Assembly (NCBI GenBank): GCA_022266195.1
Contig: WHVY01000001.1
Span: 14,880,001 to 14,944,000 of the forward strand
Direction: 5' to 3'
From: Tetranychus cinnabarinus
Taxonomy: Eukaryota > Arthropoda > Arachnida > Trombidiformes > Tetranychidae
Length of the DNA: 64,000 nt
Shown here: in pieces, positions 1 through 10,551 of the stretch
Numbering within the stretch: the first letter of the stretch is position 1
Layout of the letters: every line of letters begins with the position of its first letter
Program-made: the position numbers and the translations under genes
Notes under the pieces: model-generated
What the model saw: the letters and a program-made list of their open reading frames with translations, nothing else
The model's database searches: none
What the model was told of the DNA's origin: nothing

Positions 1-167
1 TTCAGACCATTGCGGACGATTTGAAACAAGATTGTCAACCTTTCTGTTTGTCTTATTTTGTTACAAACGATTTCGTCAAACTCCTTTGAATCGGGAATTT
101 CAAACGAATAAATCTTTCGAAAGAAACTTTTTTGTTGACTCAAAACACTTCGAACTTCATCAGCCAT
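1..167 (-). CDS. Gustatory receptor, N-terminal part of exon 1 (cut by window edge)
   Basis: Reading leftward from the ATG at 167-165, 55 codons stay open to the window edge. The product begins MADEVRSVLSQQKSFF and contains RQTERLTILFQIVRNG, the conserved N-terminal block of the minus-strand GRs at 3848-5841 and 7126-8722. The rest of the gene lies left of the window. The upstream flank (about 190-540) is a near copy of the flank upstream of the 5841 gene, so this is a recent tandem duplicate. Whether the complete gene is intact cannot be judged. Confidence 0.8.
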   Translation of the reverse strand, partial: MADEVRSVLSQQKSFFRKIYSFEIPDSKEFDEIVCNKIRQTERLTILFQIVRNGL

Positions 168-789
168 TATTTGTTTGAATTTCATTCTTTGCCTTGTTCA
201 ATGAAATATGGCAAACTATGAAAAGTCTAATTCATTATTACAAGAATAATTCTCTTGTTGTTATGCTTCTCAAGAGATTTTCTTTTCAATTAATTGATTT
301 GCAAATTATTGATTGTTTCAATTTCAATTACTTTTTTTATTATATTCATCGTTATAGTCTTCAATATGAAGTGCATTGTGAAAATCGGAAAATAATTAAA
401 ATATAATAAAAAAGTTGGTTGAAAACTTGAACATTCAATCGAAATCTGTCATGCATGAAAATGAATGAAACATGGTTATTTCTTGTTATTGATCAAATCC
501 TTCTTGCATTTCAATTGAATCAATCCAAATCAGTATTTCTTTATAACCGATTATTATCAGTCGAGACAGTAATCAGCGTTAGATGTACTAGGAAAAGAAA
601 AAAATGTTCAATGAAAATTTACGCTTCGCACTCATTTAAAGGACTATGTCCAAAAGCTTCGATTGTACCGCTAAGAGTTGGGACTTTGTGAATTTTTAGG
701 GGTATAAAACTGAGTATATCAGTGCTATTGAAAATTTGTTTGAGTCGCCAGTTTCTACTGAAAAAGTAGCACAACTCAATTCAATTCCA
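168..789. other. Intergenic: duplicated 5' flank of GR
   Basis: No gene is seen. Positions about 190-540 align with about 5870-6225 and, more weakly, with about 8750-8960, each directly upstream of a paralogous minus-strand GR. Shared landmarks are CAAATTATTGATTG and TTCTTGTTATTGA. This is presumably duplicated promoter and leader sequence. Confidence 0.6.
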
Positions 790-950
790 TACAGACAAGC
801 TTTGAATTTTCCGTTAGCTTCAAGAGTCATGAGCCATTCTCAAAATACATTACTAGTTTTGGCACCAAACACCATTATGACAATACATAGCCTTTTGTAT
901 CACGGCAAAATACCATTACTAAGGTGAACGGCAACCGAGTCATTTATGAT
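790..950 (-). pseudogene. GR relic (TM1-TM2 part of exon 1)
   Basis: The reverse strand encodes NDSVAVHLSNG at its left part and EWLMTLEANGKFKA further on, separated by a stop. It matches the segment NDSVAVYLGN...REWLMALEAKGKFKV of the intact GR at 7126-8722. There is an internal stop, another stop where Arg precedes Glu-Trp, and no flanking exon sequence. It is an isolated dead fragment of the minus-strand subfamily. Confidence 0.75.
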
Positions 951-1348
951 TTGATTTTACTTTGGATTTTATACTGGCTTTTTCTTTCATTTGACGACTG
1001 TTTGCAGGCATGACTTATGGCGCTTGATGCTACAGATCTCAGAGTTGAACCATGAGCTTTCGCAAATTGCAACATGAGATTAAGCTATCTACAACTTTAG
1101 CACCATTTTTACTCTGCAAGTAGCCACAAATGTTGTTCGACCGTTAAGTGTCATAGCGAATGATGTCAAAAGGGTATACATTTATTGTCAGTATCAGCAG
1201 TTCTTTAATCATCTTCTGCGTTATTGAAAAGCTTATAAAATATCATAAAGTATATAAGCATAAATACTAAATCTATTTTCTAAATGACTGAATTCTCTTG
1301 TGAGTTTCTTGACATTGACGCAAACTAAAATCATATGTTTTACTTCAC

Positions 1349-1422
1349 TAATAGTAGCTCTAAGTAATGAAGTTCATGAGTTATTGATACTTATATTGCA
1401 TGACAATTACCTCTGTATCAGG
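1349..1422. repeat. Short dispersed repeat, copy 1
   Basis: About 70 bp beginning AATAGTAGCTCTAAGT and running through GTTCATGAGTT and TTGATACTTATAT recur at 3067-3136 in the same orientation with scattered differences. No coding sense is visible. Confidence 0.6.
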
Positions 1423-1667
1423 AGATTCAGCTTGACGAAGTATTGATGCCATGAAAGTTTGTCTTACTCAAAAATAGAATTTTCGCCGAATTTTACCATT
1501 GAAAATATTGACGAAACTGTAAAAATTTAACTTTCAAGTTTGATAAAATCACAAAATCCAAGTTGAAATTCTTTATGATCAGTAGATTCACCTCGATGTG
1601 AATGTAAGTATAAATCAATAATTTTTCTCAAGTTTCTCTTTTTTGCGCCAATATTGCAACTAACTTA

Positions 1668-2020
1668 CAAGGGGTCGGCATGAAGTGGTAATCGAGTTTC
1701 CTAATGAAATATATATTTTTAGATAGCCCATCAGGTGTACATGAAAAGTGACAAATAGTAGGTGCCCGTTTTTTGGTTAACGAAAGTTATTGGCACTTTC
1801 ATGGCGAACTCAAGCATATCTCTATGCATTATGCTGACAAAACAAAAATATTTTACGACATACATAGAGGTATGCTTGAGTTCGCCATGAAAGGGCCAAT
1901 AACTTTTTTAATCAAAAAACGGGCACCTACTATTTTTCACTTTTTATTTATCCCTGATGGGCTATCTAAAAATATATATTTTATTAGGAAACTCGATATC
2001 CACTTCATGCCGACCCCTTG
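1668..2020. mobile_element. Foldback (hairpin) MITE-like element, 353 bp
   Basis: The element is almost entirely two inverted arms of about 160 bp (1668-1828 and 1862-2020) around a loop of about 33 nt. The ends read CAAGGGGTCGGCATGAAG and its reverse complement. Direct TTA triplets flank it (1665-1667 and 2021-2023), as expected of a 3-bp target-site duplication. The arms differ at only a few positions. The 83-codon ORF running across it is a by-product of the palindrome. Terminal bases and TTA duplication are shared with the element at 30508-31086. Confidence 0.8.
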
Positions 2021-2069
2021 TTAGACGTACTTCTTACGAGGTTTTTCTTACTGAACTTTTATTTCATCA

Positions 2070-2273
2070 ATGTGGACTTGGCTTAAAGCTTTTGCGCTGG
2101 AAACTTTGTTGATTCGCAAATGTGACAAATTACGGAAAGAGCTAATAGAGATGGGCTTCGAATATGTAAAATCCTGGAATCTCGATCGTTCTGGCCCGTT
2201 CGTCGATAAGATCAAGGCATTCAATTGCATCACTCTTCCTGTAGAGGATAAACATAGTTCGATTGAGAATTAG
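2070..2273 (+). CDS. Small ORF of unknown nature (67 codons)
   Basis: The ORF starts 50 bp right of the foldback element and encodes a mixed-charge soluble-looking peptide (MWTWLKAFALETLL at the start, KELIEMGFEYVKSW in the middle). The amino-acid texture looks more like genuine protein than most short ORFs here. I recognise no family, see no splice partner, and the opposite strand is open over the same span. It may be a fragment of a transposon or host protein. Confidence 0.2.
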   Translation: MWTWLKAFALETLLIRKCDKLRKELIEMGFEYVKSWNLDRSGPFVDKIKAFNCITLPVEDKHSSIEN

Positions 2274-3847
2274 GATTGAGAATATGTATTAGCGGTCTTC
2301 AGCAATATAATCTAACGAGTTTCGCAAAGTCAAGCATCTGAACAAAAATCATTTGTTGAAATTGATATTTCATTTTACTTGGTTATAGTGCAACATATCC
2401 TGTCTTCATAAACTAATGTTCCATTATTTTTTTTCTTTACAAAATAACCATCATATTACTCAGCTGATTCGATCAGTACTTAGATTAATTAGATGTTTAA
2501 GTTTCATAAATTAACAATATCATGATTTCAGCGTTTTACGTATACAGAGAGAAACTGGTCGAAATTGGAATGTAGCGCTAACTAGAATTTGTGAAATCGA
2601 TGCCCCTGAATTTGATATTTTTTCGTTTCAATGGAGCCGTTTCAGTCTGTAATTTTTATAGAGTTTTAAATTATATGGATTTTCTTTTACGGAGGCGCAA
2701 AACTTCAGTAATGAAATAGTTATGGTTAATGCAAGTGTATACAGATTTATCATGGAGCTTGGAAACGATCTGCAAACTTTTTTTTGATTAAATTTAATCC
2801 AGATGTTAAATTACAAAACATTTTTTAGATAACAAGGCTTGATTTTGAAATCCAATAGAATATAATTGTCAATTAATTGATTATCATTTTCACTGTGATG
2901 ATTATGCTTCACTAAACTGAAAACACTTAGAAAAAATTATTTTTTTGCACGCAATCATTTTAAGTATGTTTTATTTTTACTTAATTAAGTTTTAATTCCA
3001 TCAAGATATTTGGAATGTTTGTTATCGTATTTCTAACGATCAGTCATGATCGTGGGTTCCAATTGTAATAGTAGCTCTAAGTTACGTAGTTCATGAGTTT
3101 TTGATACTTATATATCATGTAATCACCTCTGTTTTGCGATAACTGTTGCTCAAATTGAAAATCTTCAATTAGCCGAAATACAATCTTGATGCTAAGCTCA
3201 AATACAGAGAATCAACCCACTAGATCTTATCAGTTTTGATGCACACCTGTTCCGTATGAATAGCCCTTCGCTCTAATTTACCATGTTCTGATAGTTAGGA
3301 GATTATAACATTTTGTTATAGTATGCAAGAAGGCAAGATTTTGTGTGAAATAAAAGCATAGATAATACCAGAATCCCAATACCCTTATCAGGTTACGATT
3401 TATGACAGCTTAACTCAAAAGTATGAATTTGCGACCATTGTCCTTTCTATTTTTACATATGAAAAACAATACTACAGGGAATTAGTTTCCATAGTTAATT
3501 CCCTTAACGAGCATCTGAAATAGCCGCGATTAATAAAAAATTGAATGGGATAAACTTTTAAATGCACTATAGTTATGAGTAAAATTCAACCCGATGCAAT
3601 CCACAGCAAAATGAGTTAATTGACGTAAAAATAAAAGGTGTTAGATGCATTGATAAAATCGCTGAATTTCTATCTCTATTAAAATGTGTTTAAATTCGAC
3701 TTTAATCAGTCAAAACAACTGATTTATTTGATGGTTTTTCATCTGGGTTACAATAGTTGAAATGTCAACATCACTTTAAATTCAATGAATGTATTTACCA
3801 AAGGTTTTGGTCCATACGATTGTTGAAAAATTCGTGATATTATCATA
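2274..3847. other. Intergenic, one dispersed repeat, no gene seen
   Basis: AT-rich sequence without a convincing ORF. Positions 3067-3136 are the second copy of the short repeat at 1349. Positions about 3570-3720 are a degraded counterpart of about 6880-7010, which lies just downstream of the paralogous GR. Confidence 0.5.
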
Positions 3848-5841
3848 TTAATGCAACAAAGGGCCAATGTTAACAGTAAATAACATTAAAATTGATATAT
3901 TTTCTGCAATAAACTAAAAAAATGAATTATTAAAATTATTAAATCGAAACAAAATCTTTGATTAACCCATCTTACCAGTATGAAAAACCGTTTCTCTAGA
4001 GTCACAAAGTCCCCGATTTTCAATCCATTGTATGGTCCAGCAGCTCGATCCATTATCTCCAAAACCTGTAGTATAAGGCGAGACGCAAACGATTCACCAG
4101 TTTTTAATCTAATACTTTGAACTCCATTTAAATCGATAATTTAACTTTACCTTGCTAACTGATTGTATTGAAAGTTTATTCCTGCAGCTCAGCTGATGCA
4201 GTCTGATAGTCAATCTACCAAGCTAATGAAAATAAGATGGAAAACAAGTCAATATCATTGCAAATTGAGTCGGAACCTTGAATTGTTCCTATTGCAATTA
4301 TCTTTGGATCAAGGATCTTTGAACAGCAAGCAAAAGCTGTCTGATTTTGCAAAGATTGCAATCGATTATGGAAATTGAAAACTGGTAAATGGCACAAGAT
4401 TCAAACTCTACGTAATATCTAGGTGATTAGGTTCATTTCATCTCTAATTTACATTCAATAATTAATAATTCCATATGCAGTTTGATTACAAATTTTATAT
4501 CACAATGATCACTTCCTTGTTAGTCTTCAATCAAAGATCAAAAGTAAACGCAGCAAATGTCAATTCGTCATTCGTCGTTCGTTGTAAAACTTAAATGGCA
4601 ACTGCAATCTTGATCATTTTGAATGTAGGACTAAGTTCTGTGTTAGCTTAAAATAGATATTTACCCATGATCAGTCATTAAATGGAAAGTCCGATTCCAA
4701 CCAATCACTACCTCAATATTAGAGTGAAGCTTGTGCCATTTATCAGTTATCATCCCTTAATTACTTGGGCAATGAAACTTCCGAAAATGAGGCCTTAAAT
4801 TCCAACAGACAGAAGAATGGAGAGGGCACCGGTTGCAAGCAAATTGCAAAACAAACTATTAACAATTCTGATAATAGTACCAAGGAAAAGGTCAAAATCA
4901 CTTCCCGCGGAGATAACAAAAAAATACCACAATAACACGTAGCGCAACTTGTGCGAAGCGAGTTCGAAATTATTGAGATGTTGAATGACTTTTGAGCAAA
5001 ACAATTGAATATCTTTTTCAGCAAACAAACCGTGCTTTGCGTTATTCAGTAAAAAGTCAGCGCAATCAATCAGATCACGTAATATATAGAGATGAAAGTA
5101 AAGAGAGCACATGATGTACCAACCGAATCCCATAATTGCACTAAAGGTAATAGCAAGCGAGAAGCCGAACGTAGGTGACCATAAAAGAGCGAAAAAAGCC
5201 AATTCAGGATGATGGTACATCAAAGGATTAGCCAGTACAAGTGAAAAAGACAGCAGCGTACAGAATGGAGGAATTATCAGCATAATCCAATAAATGGTTA
5301 ATGAGACTAAATATATGGTAAAACGAAATCTTTTGGTATTGAGTTCATTCATCTGTAAGTCGATCGGGTTGAAGCCATTACAACAAACTTTCCATGTAGA
5401 CAAAACTTTGAACTTTCCTTTGGCTTCAAGAGTCAGAAGCCATTCTCGAAATAGATACATTACTAATATTGCCACTGAAATCCACAATGATAAAACATGA
5501 CCATCTTTAACTCGAAATAAAGGATCACCGAGGTAAATGGCAACCGAATCATTTGTATTTTTACCAAGTATTCCACACCTTATCACAGTGATGATACAAG
5601 AGATCGATATCAGCCAATCCAGCCAATTAAATCGACGAAAGCCAAACTTATTCACTTCAACAGAGTCACTTTGGTTCAGACCATTGCGGACGATTTGAAA
5701 CAAGATTGTCAACCTTTCTGTTTGTCTTATTTTGTTACAAACGCTTTCCTCAAACTCCTTTGAATCGGGAATTTCAAACGAATATTTATTCTGAAAGAAA
5801 CTTTTTTGTTGATTCAAAACACTTCTAACTTTAGCAGCCAT
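3848..5841 (-). pseudogene. Gustatory receptor with a nonsense codon near the end of exon 1
   Basis: Minus-strand exons are 5841-4765, 4222-4151, 4065-3976 and 3913-3848, all joined at phase 0 with GT-AG borders. Exon 1 is 1077 nt, exactly the length of its intact paralogue at 7126-8722. At codon 349 (4797-4795), however, the paralogue's TTC is TAA, a change of two bases. The stop falls just before the conserved FGLIFGSF block at the exon end, so TM7 and the YNGLKIGDF exon would not be translated. All three small exons and their splice sites are still intact, so the inactivation is recent. Intron 1 is about 540 bp, longer than in the paralogue. Confidence 0.85.
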
Positions 5842-6284
5842 TATTTTTTGAATTCATTTTTTCGCTCATTCAATTCAATATGGCAAACTATGAAAAGTCT
5901 AGTTTATATTGATGAAATTTAATTCATTACAAGAACAATTCTTCTCTTGTTGTTATGCTTCTTAAAAGACTTTCTTTTCAATTGTTTGATTTGCAAATTA
6001 TTGATTGCTTCAATTTTAATGGCTTACTTTTGTTCTTATCATCGTTATAGTCTTAAATATGAAGTTTATTGTGGAAATCGGAAATTAATTAAAAATATAA
6101 TAAAAAGTTAGTTGAAAACTTGAACATTCAATTGAAAAATGTCATGCATGGTAATGAATGAAAATATGGTTATTTCTTGTTATTGACTAAAATTCTTTTT
6201 GCATTTTCAATTGAATCAATTGTGTTTGACAAAGTAAAATAAGTAAAAAAATTCATTTTGAGTTTTGTAGTAAAAAGGCAGACT
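5842..6284. other. Intergenic: duplicated GR 5' flank
   Basis: Counterpart of 190-540; it contains no gene. Probably the promoter region of the GR ending at 5841. Confidence 0.5.
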
Positions 6285-6590
6285 AATCGATCAGATCAGA
6301 TGACCGACAGAGATGAAAGTGACGAGAGCACATAGTTTACCATGCGAATAATGTGAATAAAATGCAGAAACGCACAGAAAAGTAGAGTTATTAGCAAAAT
6401 CCCATAAATGATTAATGAGGGTAAATGTACGGTAAAACGAAATATACTGGTATCGAGTTCATTCATCTGTAAGCCGACCGGGTTAAACAACAAACATTCT
6501 ATAACTTCTTCCCCACACATTAATAGACAGAACTTTGAATTCTCCTTTGGCTTCGTAAATTTTATATTTACGAGAAATGTGACCAACTAA
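6285..6590 (-). pseudogene. GR relic with large internal deletion
   Basis: The reverse strand stays open and matches the minus-strand GR subfamily in pieces: NPVGLQMNELDTSIFRFTVH aligns with the segment before TM3, and VNYVLSSLSSLSVI sits where the paralogues have an alternative reading frame of the TM4-TM5 segment. About 60 residues between these are missing, with frame changes, and the N-terminus and small exons are absent. Confidence 0.65.
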
Positions 6591-6842
6591 TTCAATAGTT
6601 ATGAATTTAATTGACTTTAGATTAAGTTTGAAATTGAATATGAAATTCAACTTTAATGAACAATTTTGTGTTTGATTGTCTCATATCAAAACTACAAATT
6701 TTGTTAGGTTTCAACATTAAAACCCGTTAGAAAATTTTACATTTAGTATTTTTTTAATAATTCATTATCGGTTTAACCACCTTTTTAAATGGCTGAAATA
6801 GATGCTTTCTTATGCTTTTCATAAATGGAAAATCGTTCTGGA

Positions 6843-7124
6843 TTATGTCCAAGCATAGATGGATTTGAGACAATATATAAGTCCAACCATAGTATAATGA
6901 AATGAGTAACTTGACGTATAAATCACAGGTTTTAGATAACTGGATAAAAATTGCTGAATTTCGGTTACCTCCGAATATGTAAATAGCTCGACTTTGTAAC
7001 CCACAAAATAATGATTATTTTGATGATCTATTAATACGTTATGAGAATCCATCTCTTTTATATCAATAAATGTCTTGTCTTCAATGATTGCGTCCATGCA
7101 ATTGTGAATTTGCAATATTAACAA
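6843..7124 (-). CDS. Hypothetical ORF downstream of a GR (93 codons)
   Basis: This is an open frame with protein-like composition (DSHNVLIDHQNNHYFVGYKV in the middle). It begins on the 3' side of the GR ending at 7126. A decayed counterpart with a similar pattern (EIQRF, then a GL dipeptide) is seen on the same strand at about 3570-3720, downstream of the sister GR, so the segment was duplicated with the GRs. I do not recognise the family. It could be a fragment of a neighbouring host gene caught in the duplication. Confidence 0.25.
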   Translation of the reverse strand: MLILQIHNCMDAIIEDKTFIDIKEMDSHNVLIDHQNNHYFVGYKVELFTYSEVTEIQQFLSSYLKPVIYTSSYSFHYTMVGLIYCLKSIYAWT

Positions 7125-7125
7125 A

Positions 7126-8722
7126 TTAATTCAACAATGGTCCAATGTTACAAGTGAATAGCATTAAAAGTGATATGTTTTCCAAGGTGAACTAAAAGAG
7201 ATTAATTGAGTTTTGTTACAAGTTAATAAGCCAAATCAACTCATCTTACCAGTATGAAAAACTGTTTCTCGAGAGTCACAAAGTCTCCGATTTTGATGCC
7301 ATTGTATGGTCCAGCAGCTCGATCCATTATCTCCAAGACCTGTAGGTCAAACGCAAATGATTCACAAGTTTTTGGTCTACTTTGAACTAACTTTTGAATT
7401 CAATAATTCAACTTTACCTTGCTAGCTGATTGCGTTGAAAGTGTATTCCTGCAGCTCAGTTGGTGCAATCTAATAGACAATGTACCAAGCTAATGAAAAG
7501 AAGAAGGAAAAGAGTGAAGTCAATATCGTCTCAAATGCAATCGGAAACCTAAAACTGTTCATGAACGAACATGCGTTTGGAGAACAAGCTCATTTTATGA
7601 TTGTATAAGAACAATTTTAAGCATTTGAAATAAAATTTTAATTACTTGGGCAATGAAACTTCCGAAAACGAGACCGAAAATTCCAACAGACAGCAGAATG
7701 ATGAAACCAGCAGTTGCAAGTAAATTACAAAACGAAACAGTGTGAACTCTGAGGATAAGACCGATGAAAACGTCGAAATTACCTGTCAAAGCAATGACGG
7801 AAAAATAACCCAACAAAACGTAGCGTAACCTGTGTGAAGCGAATTCGAAATCATTGAGATGATGAATGATTTGTGAACAAAACAATTGCATATCTTTTTC
7901 AGCAAACAACCCATGTTTTAAGTTGTTTAGCAAAAAGTCAGCGCAATCGATTAAATCACGTAATCGATAGAGATGAAAGTAAAGAGAGCACATAATGTAC
8001 CAGCCGAATCCCATAATGGTATTCAAAAGAGTAGATAACGAGAGGATGAATACCGGTAGCCATAAAAGAGAGAAAAGAGTCAATCCATGAATTTGATACG
8101 CCCAAGGATTGTTCAATAATAGGGATAAATAGAGAAATATACAGAACAGTGGAGTTGCTAGCATAGTCCAATAAACAAACAATGTGACTAAATATACGGT
8201 AAAACGAAATCTTTTGGTATTGAGTTCATTCATCTGTAAGTTGACCGGGATAAAGCCATTACGACAAACATTCCATACAGACAGAACTTTGAATTTTCCT
8301 TTGGCTTCAAGAGCCATGAGCCATTCTCTGAAAAAACCCAGCCCTATTGTTGCCACTAAACACCATAATAACAATACAAAGCCTTTTGTATCTCGAAAAA
8401 ATATATTGCCAAGGTAAACGGCAACCGAGTCATTTGTGTTTTGAGTGAGTATTCCGCATCTTATTGCATTAATCAAACATAAGATTGAAATGAGCCAATC
8501 CATCCAATTAAACCGACGAAAGCCAAACGTATTAACTTCAACAGAGTCGCTTTGATTGAGGCCATTGCGGACAATTTGGAACAAGATTGTCAACCTTTCC
8601 GTTTGTCTTATTTTGTTACAAACAGTTTCATCAAATTCCTTCGAATCGGGAATTTCAAATAAATAAATCTTTCGAAAGAAACTTTTTTGTTTACTCAAAA
8701 CACTTCTAACTTTAGCAGCCAT
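7126..8722 (-). CDS. Gustatory receptor, intact (434 aa)
   Basis: Exons on the minus strand are 8722-7646, 7489-7418, 7339-7250 and 7191-7126. The start was placed at MAAKVRSVL because that is where the paralogues begin; the frame stays open another 50 codons upstream. Conserved blocks in order are RQTERLTILFQ near residue 40, FGFRRFNWMDW before TM1, REWLMALEAKGKF after TM2, LQMNELNTKRFRF before TM3, and GWYIMCSLYFHLYRLRDL near TM5. These are followed by FGLVFGSFIAQ ending exon 1, YNGIKIGDFVTLEK in exon 3 and ENISLLML in TM7 (exon 4). This is the intact member of the minus-strand subfamily. By family it should be a plasma-membrane ligand-gated receptor of chemosensory neurons; the ligand is unknown. 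Confidence 0.88.
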
Positions 8723-10449
8723 TATTTTTTTGAATTTATTTCTTTTTTTCAATGAAAACTGTGAAAAGTCGATTAATGAAAGATGAAATACAATGCATGT
8801 ACTATACAGTATAATCATTATAAGAATAATTTTTCTTCTGTTGTTATGTTTCGTGAGAGATTGAATTTTCAATTAATTGATTTGCAAATTATTGATTGTT
8901 TGAACTTCAATGGCTCACTTTTGATACCAATCATCATTAAAGTCGATTTTTTAATATTGAAGTTCATTTTAAAAATCGTAAATAATTAAAAAGAAGAAAA
9001 GATAATGAAAATTTTATCGAAAAATCGACTGACTGATTTATCCAAAAATTATTGATTGTGGCAATTATGATTCTAATCACCAGTAAAGCCTTGATTTCAA
9101 TAATGAATTTCATATGAGAATCGCAAAAAATATTAAGAAAAATATAGTCCAATAAAATGATAGTCGAAAAATTGACTTCGTTTCAATTGACTGACAAAAG
9201 TTGATATTTGGAATCAAATAATTTAAAATAAAATGTATTAGTATCTCGCATCTATTTCCTTTTGGTTTTGGTTAATGACCGAAAATATTTGTTTCCAAGT
9301 GTTTTATGAACTTTATTTCGACAGTTGGCGTGAATAGCGAAAAGACAATGAAAAAGACTAACTTGTTATTTCTTTACAAAATAATTTAATGAACCAATTC
9401 GATATCTAGATGAGCTGCAACAATAGAGTCAAAAGGAATGACTGGACTATAATCGGTTGACTCGAATTAATGTGCACATTTCCCAGACTCACAGTGAATC
9501 AAAGGCTAACTGGTCTGGTTGAGTCAACTTTAATAGACCTCATAGGGTTCATTTCAAATTATTGTGACAAGAAATTAATTATACCCAAAGCAATTGTATT
9601 CATCACAATGATGATTACTTTAATGATTCAAGCTGATTTGCGAATAATAAACAACTTTTACTGAAAAAGATTAAAAACTCGTGCAAAGTTGAGGTTTCAA
9701 ATTACGTTGTGGTCGATGCATAAGCATGAGAACTGAAACAAATAACATTTGACTCAAAGTGTCATGTGTTATAAACATTGACGCTTTTATTTCGTATTAT
9801 TGATTATAAACTCATCTAGCCAACTTGGTCAATAGTCTTGAATAACTCCAAGTTTACACGAGTTCATTTTGACATAAAACAAACCTTTTGCTCAAAAGAG
9901 ATGATTCGATGACTAAAGCTGAATTATTTAAAGCTCCTAATAAAAGCTGCAGCCTGGGTCAGGCTTACTAAAAATCATTTGGTCATTTTGTAGTAAAAAT
10001 TATAATATATTGCGATCATAATTGATGACTAAGTTTGGTAGGATATTAAACTCGATAAAATGATTGAATTTTGATTCAAAGTCTCAACAATGGAGAGGTA
10101 AAAAAGTCTTACTCTACTCAATAAGAAATAAGAACTTTTGATTACTTGAAAGACTTGAGTTGAATTGATTGCATTAAAATGAAAAGTAAAATAAAAAGTT
10201 AACTTACATTTAAAACAGGACAATCTGTGTGTTTATTCAGATGAGAACCAGACATTTCTTTGAACCTTTTGCCTCCAGAAGTCTATCAGTTATAAACAAT
10301 ATTTTCTCAATCATTTTCAATTGATTATGTTAATGGCCTGTTCAAATCACAACCATTTGAAAAAAGCAGAGCAAACTAATTATGATATTGTTGAATTAAG
10401 TTAACAATGAGAGTTGTATAAGCCCAATTTGATGGAAACAAGATTAACC
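8723..10449. other. Intergenic: GR 5' flank and degenerate tandem duplication
   Basis: About 8880-9020 and about 9040-9170 are diverged copies of one segment of about 150 bp: both begin AAATTATTGATTG and both run into TCGAAAAAT-GAC. From 9200 to 10449 I see no gene. Confidence 0.5.
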
Positions 10450-10551
10450 ATGAAAATTGCATTCTATCTCATTTTGTCATTTTTCATCTTCTCCAAATTG
10501 AATGGCGTCTCTCTTCAAGAAAACCATTCTTGTAGATCGATAAAAATTTAA
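10450..10551 (+). CDS. Possible short secreted peptide or signal-peptide exon (33 aa)
   Basis: A 33-codon ORF begins MKIAFYLILSFFIFSKLNG, a textbook signal peptide: one Lys, a long hydrophobic core, then a small residue. It is followed by a short polar tail containing one Cys. An in-frame ATG six codons upstream (10432) would extend it. An AATAAA lies about 60 bp downstream (near 10610). It could be a tiny secreted peptide or the first exon of a spliced secreted protein. No splice partner was identified, so this is weak. Confidence 0.25.
   Translation: MKIAFYLILSFFIFSKLNGVSLQENHSCRSIKI

Noticed and set aside
1773..2024. 83-codon ORF MVNESYWHF...
   Set aside because: It lies across the two arms of the foldback element and is a by-product of the palindrome.
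5294..5500. Plus-strand ORF opposite the minus-strand GR (also 8184-8417 and similar)
   Set aside because: It mirrors the coding strand of the GR exon; the recurrence in paralogues is only the reverse frame of conserved codons.
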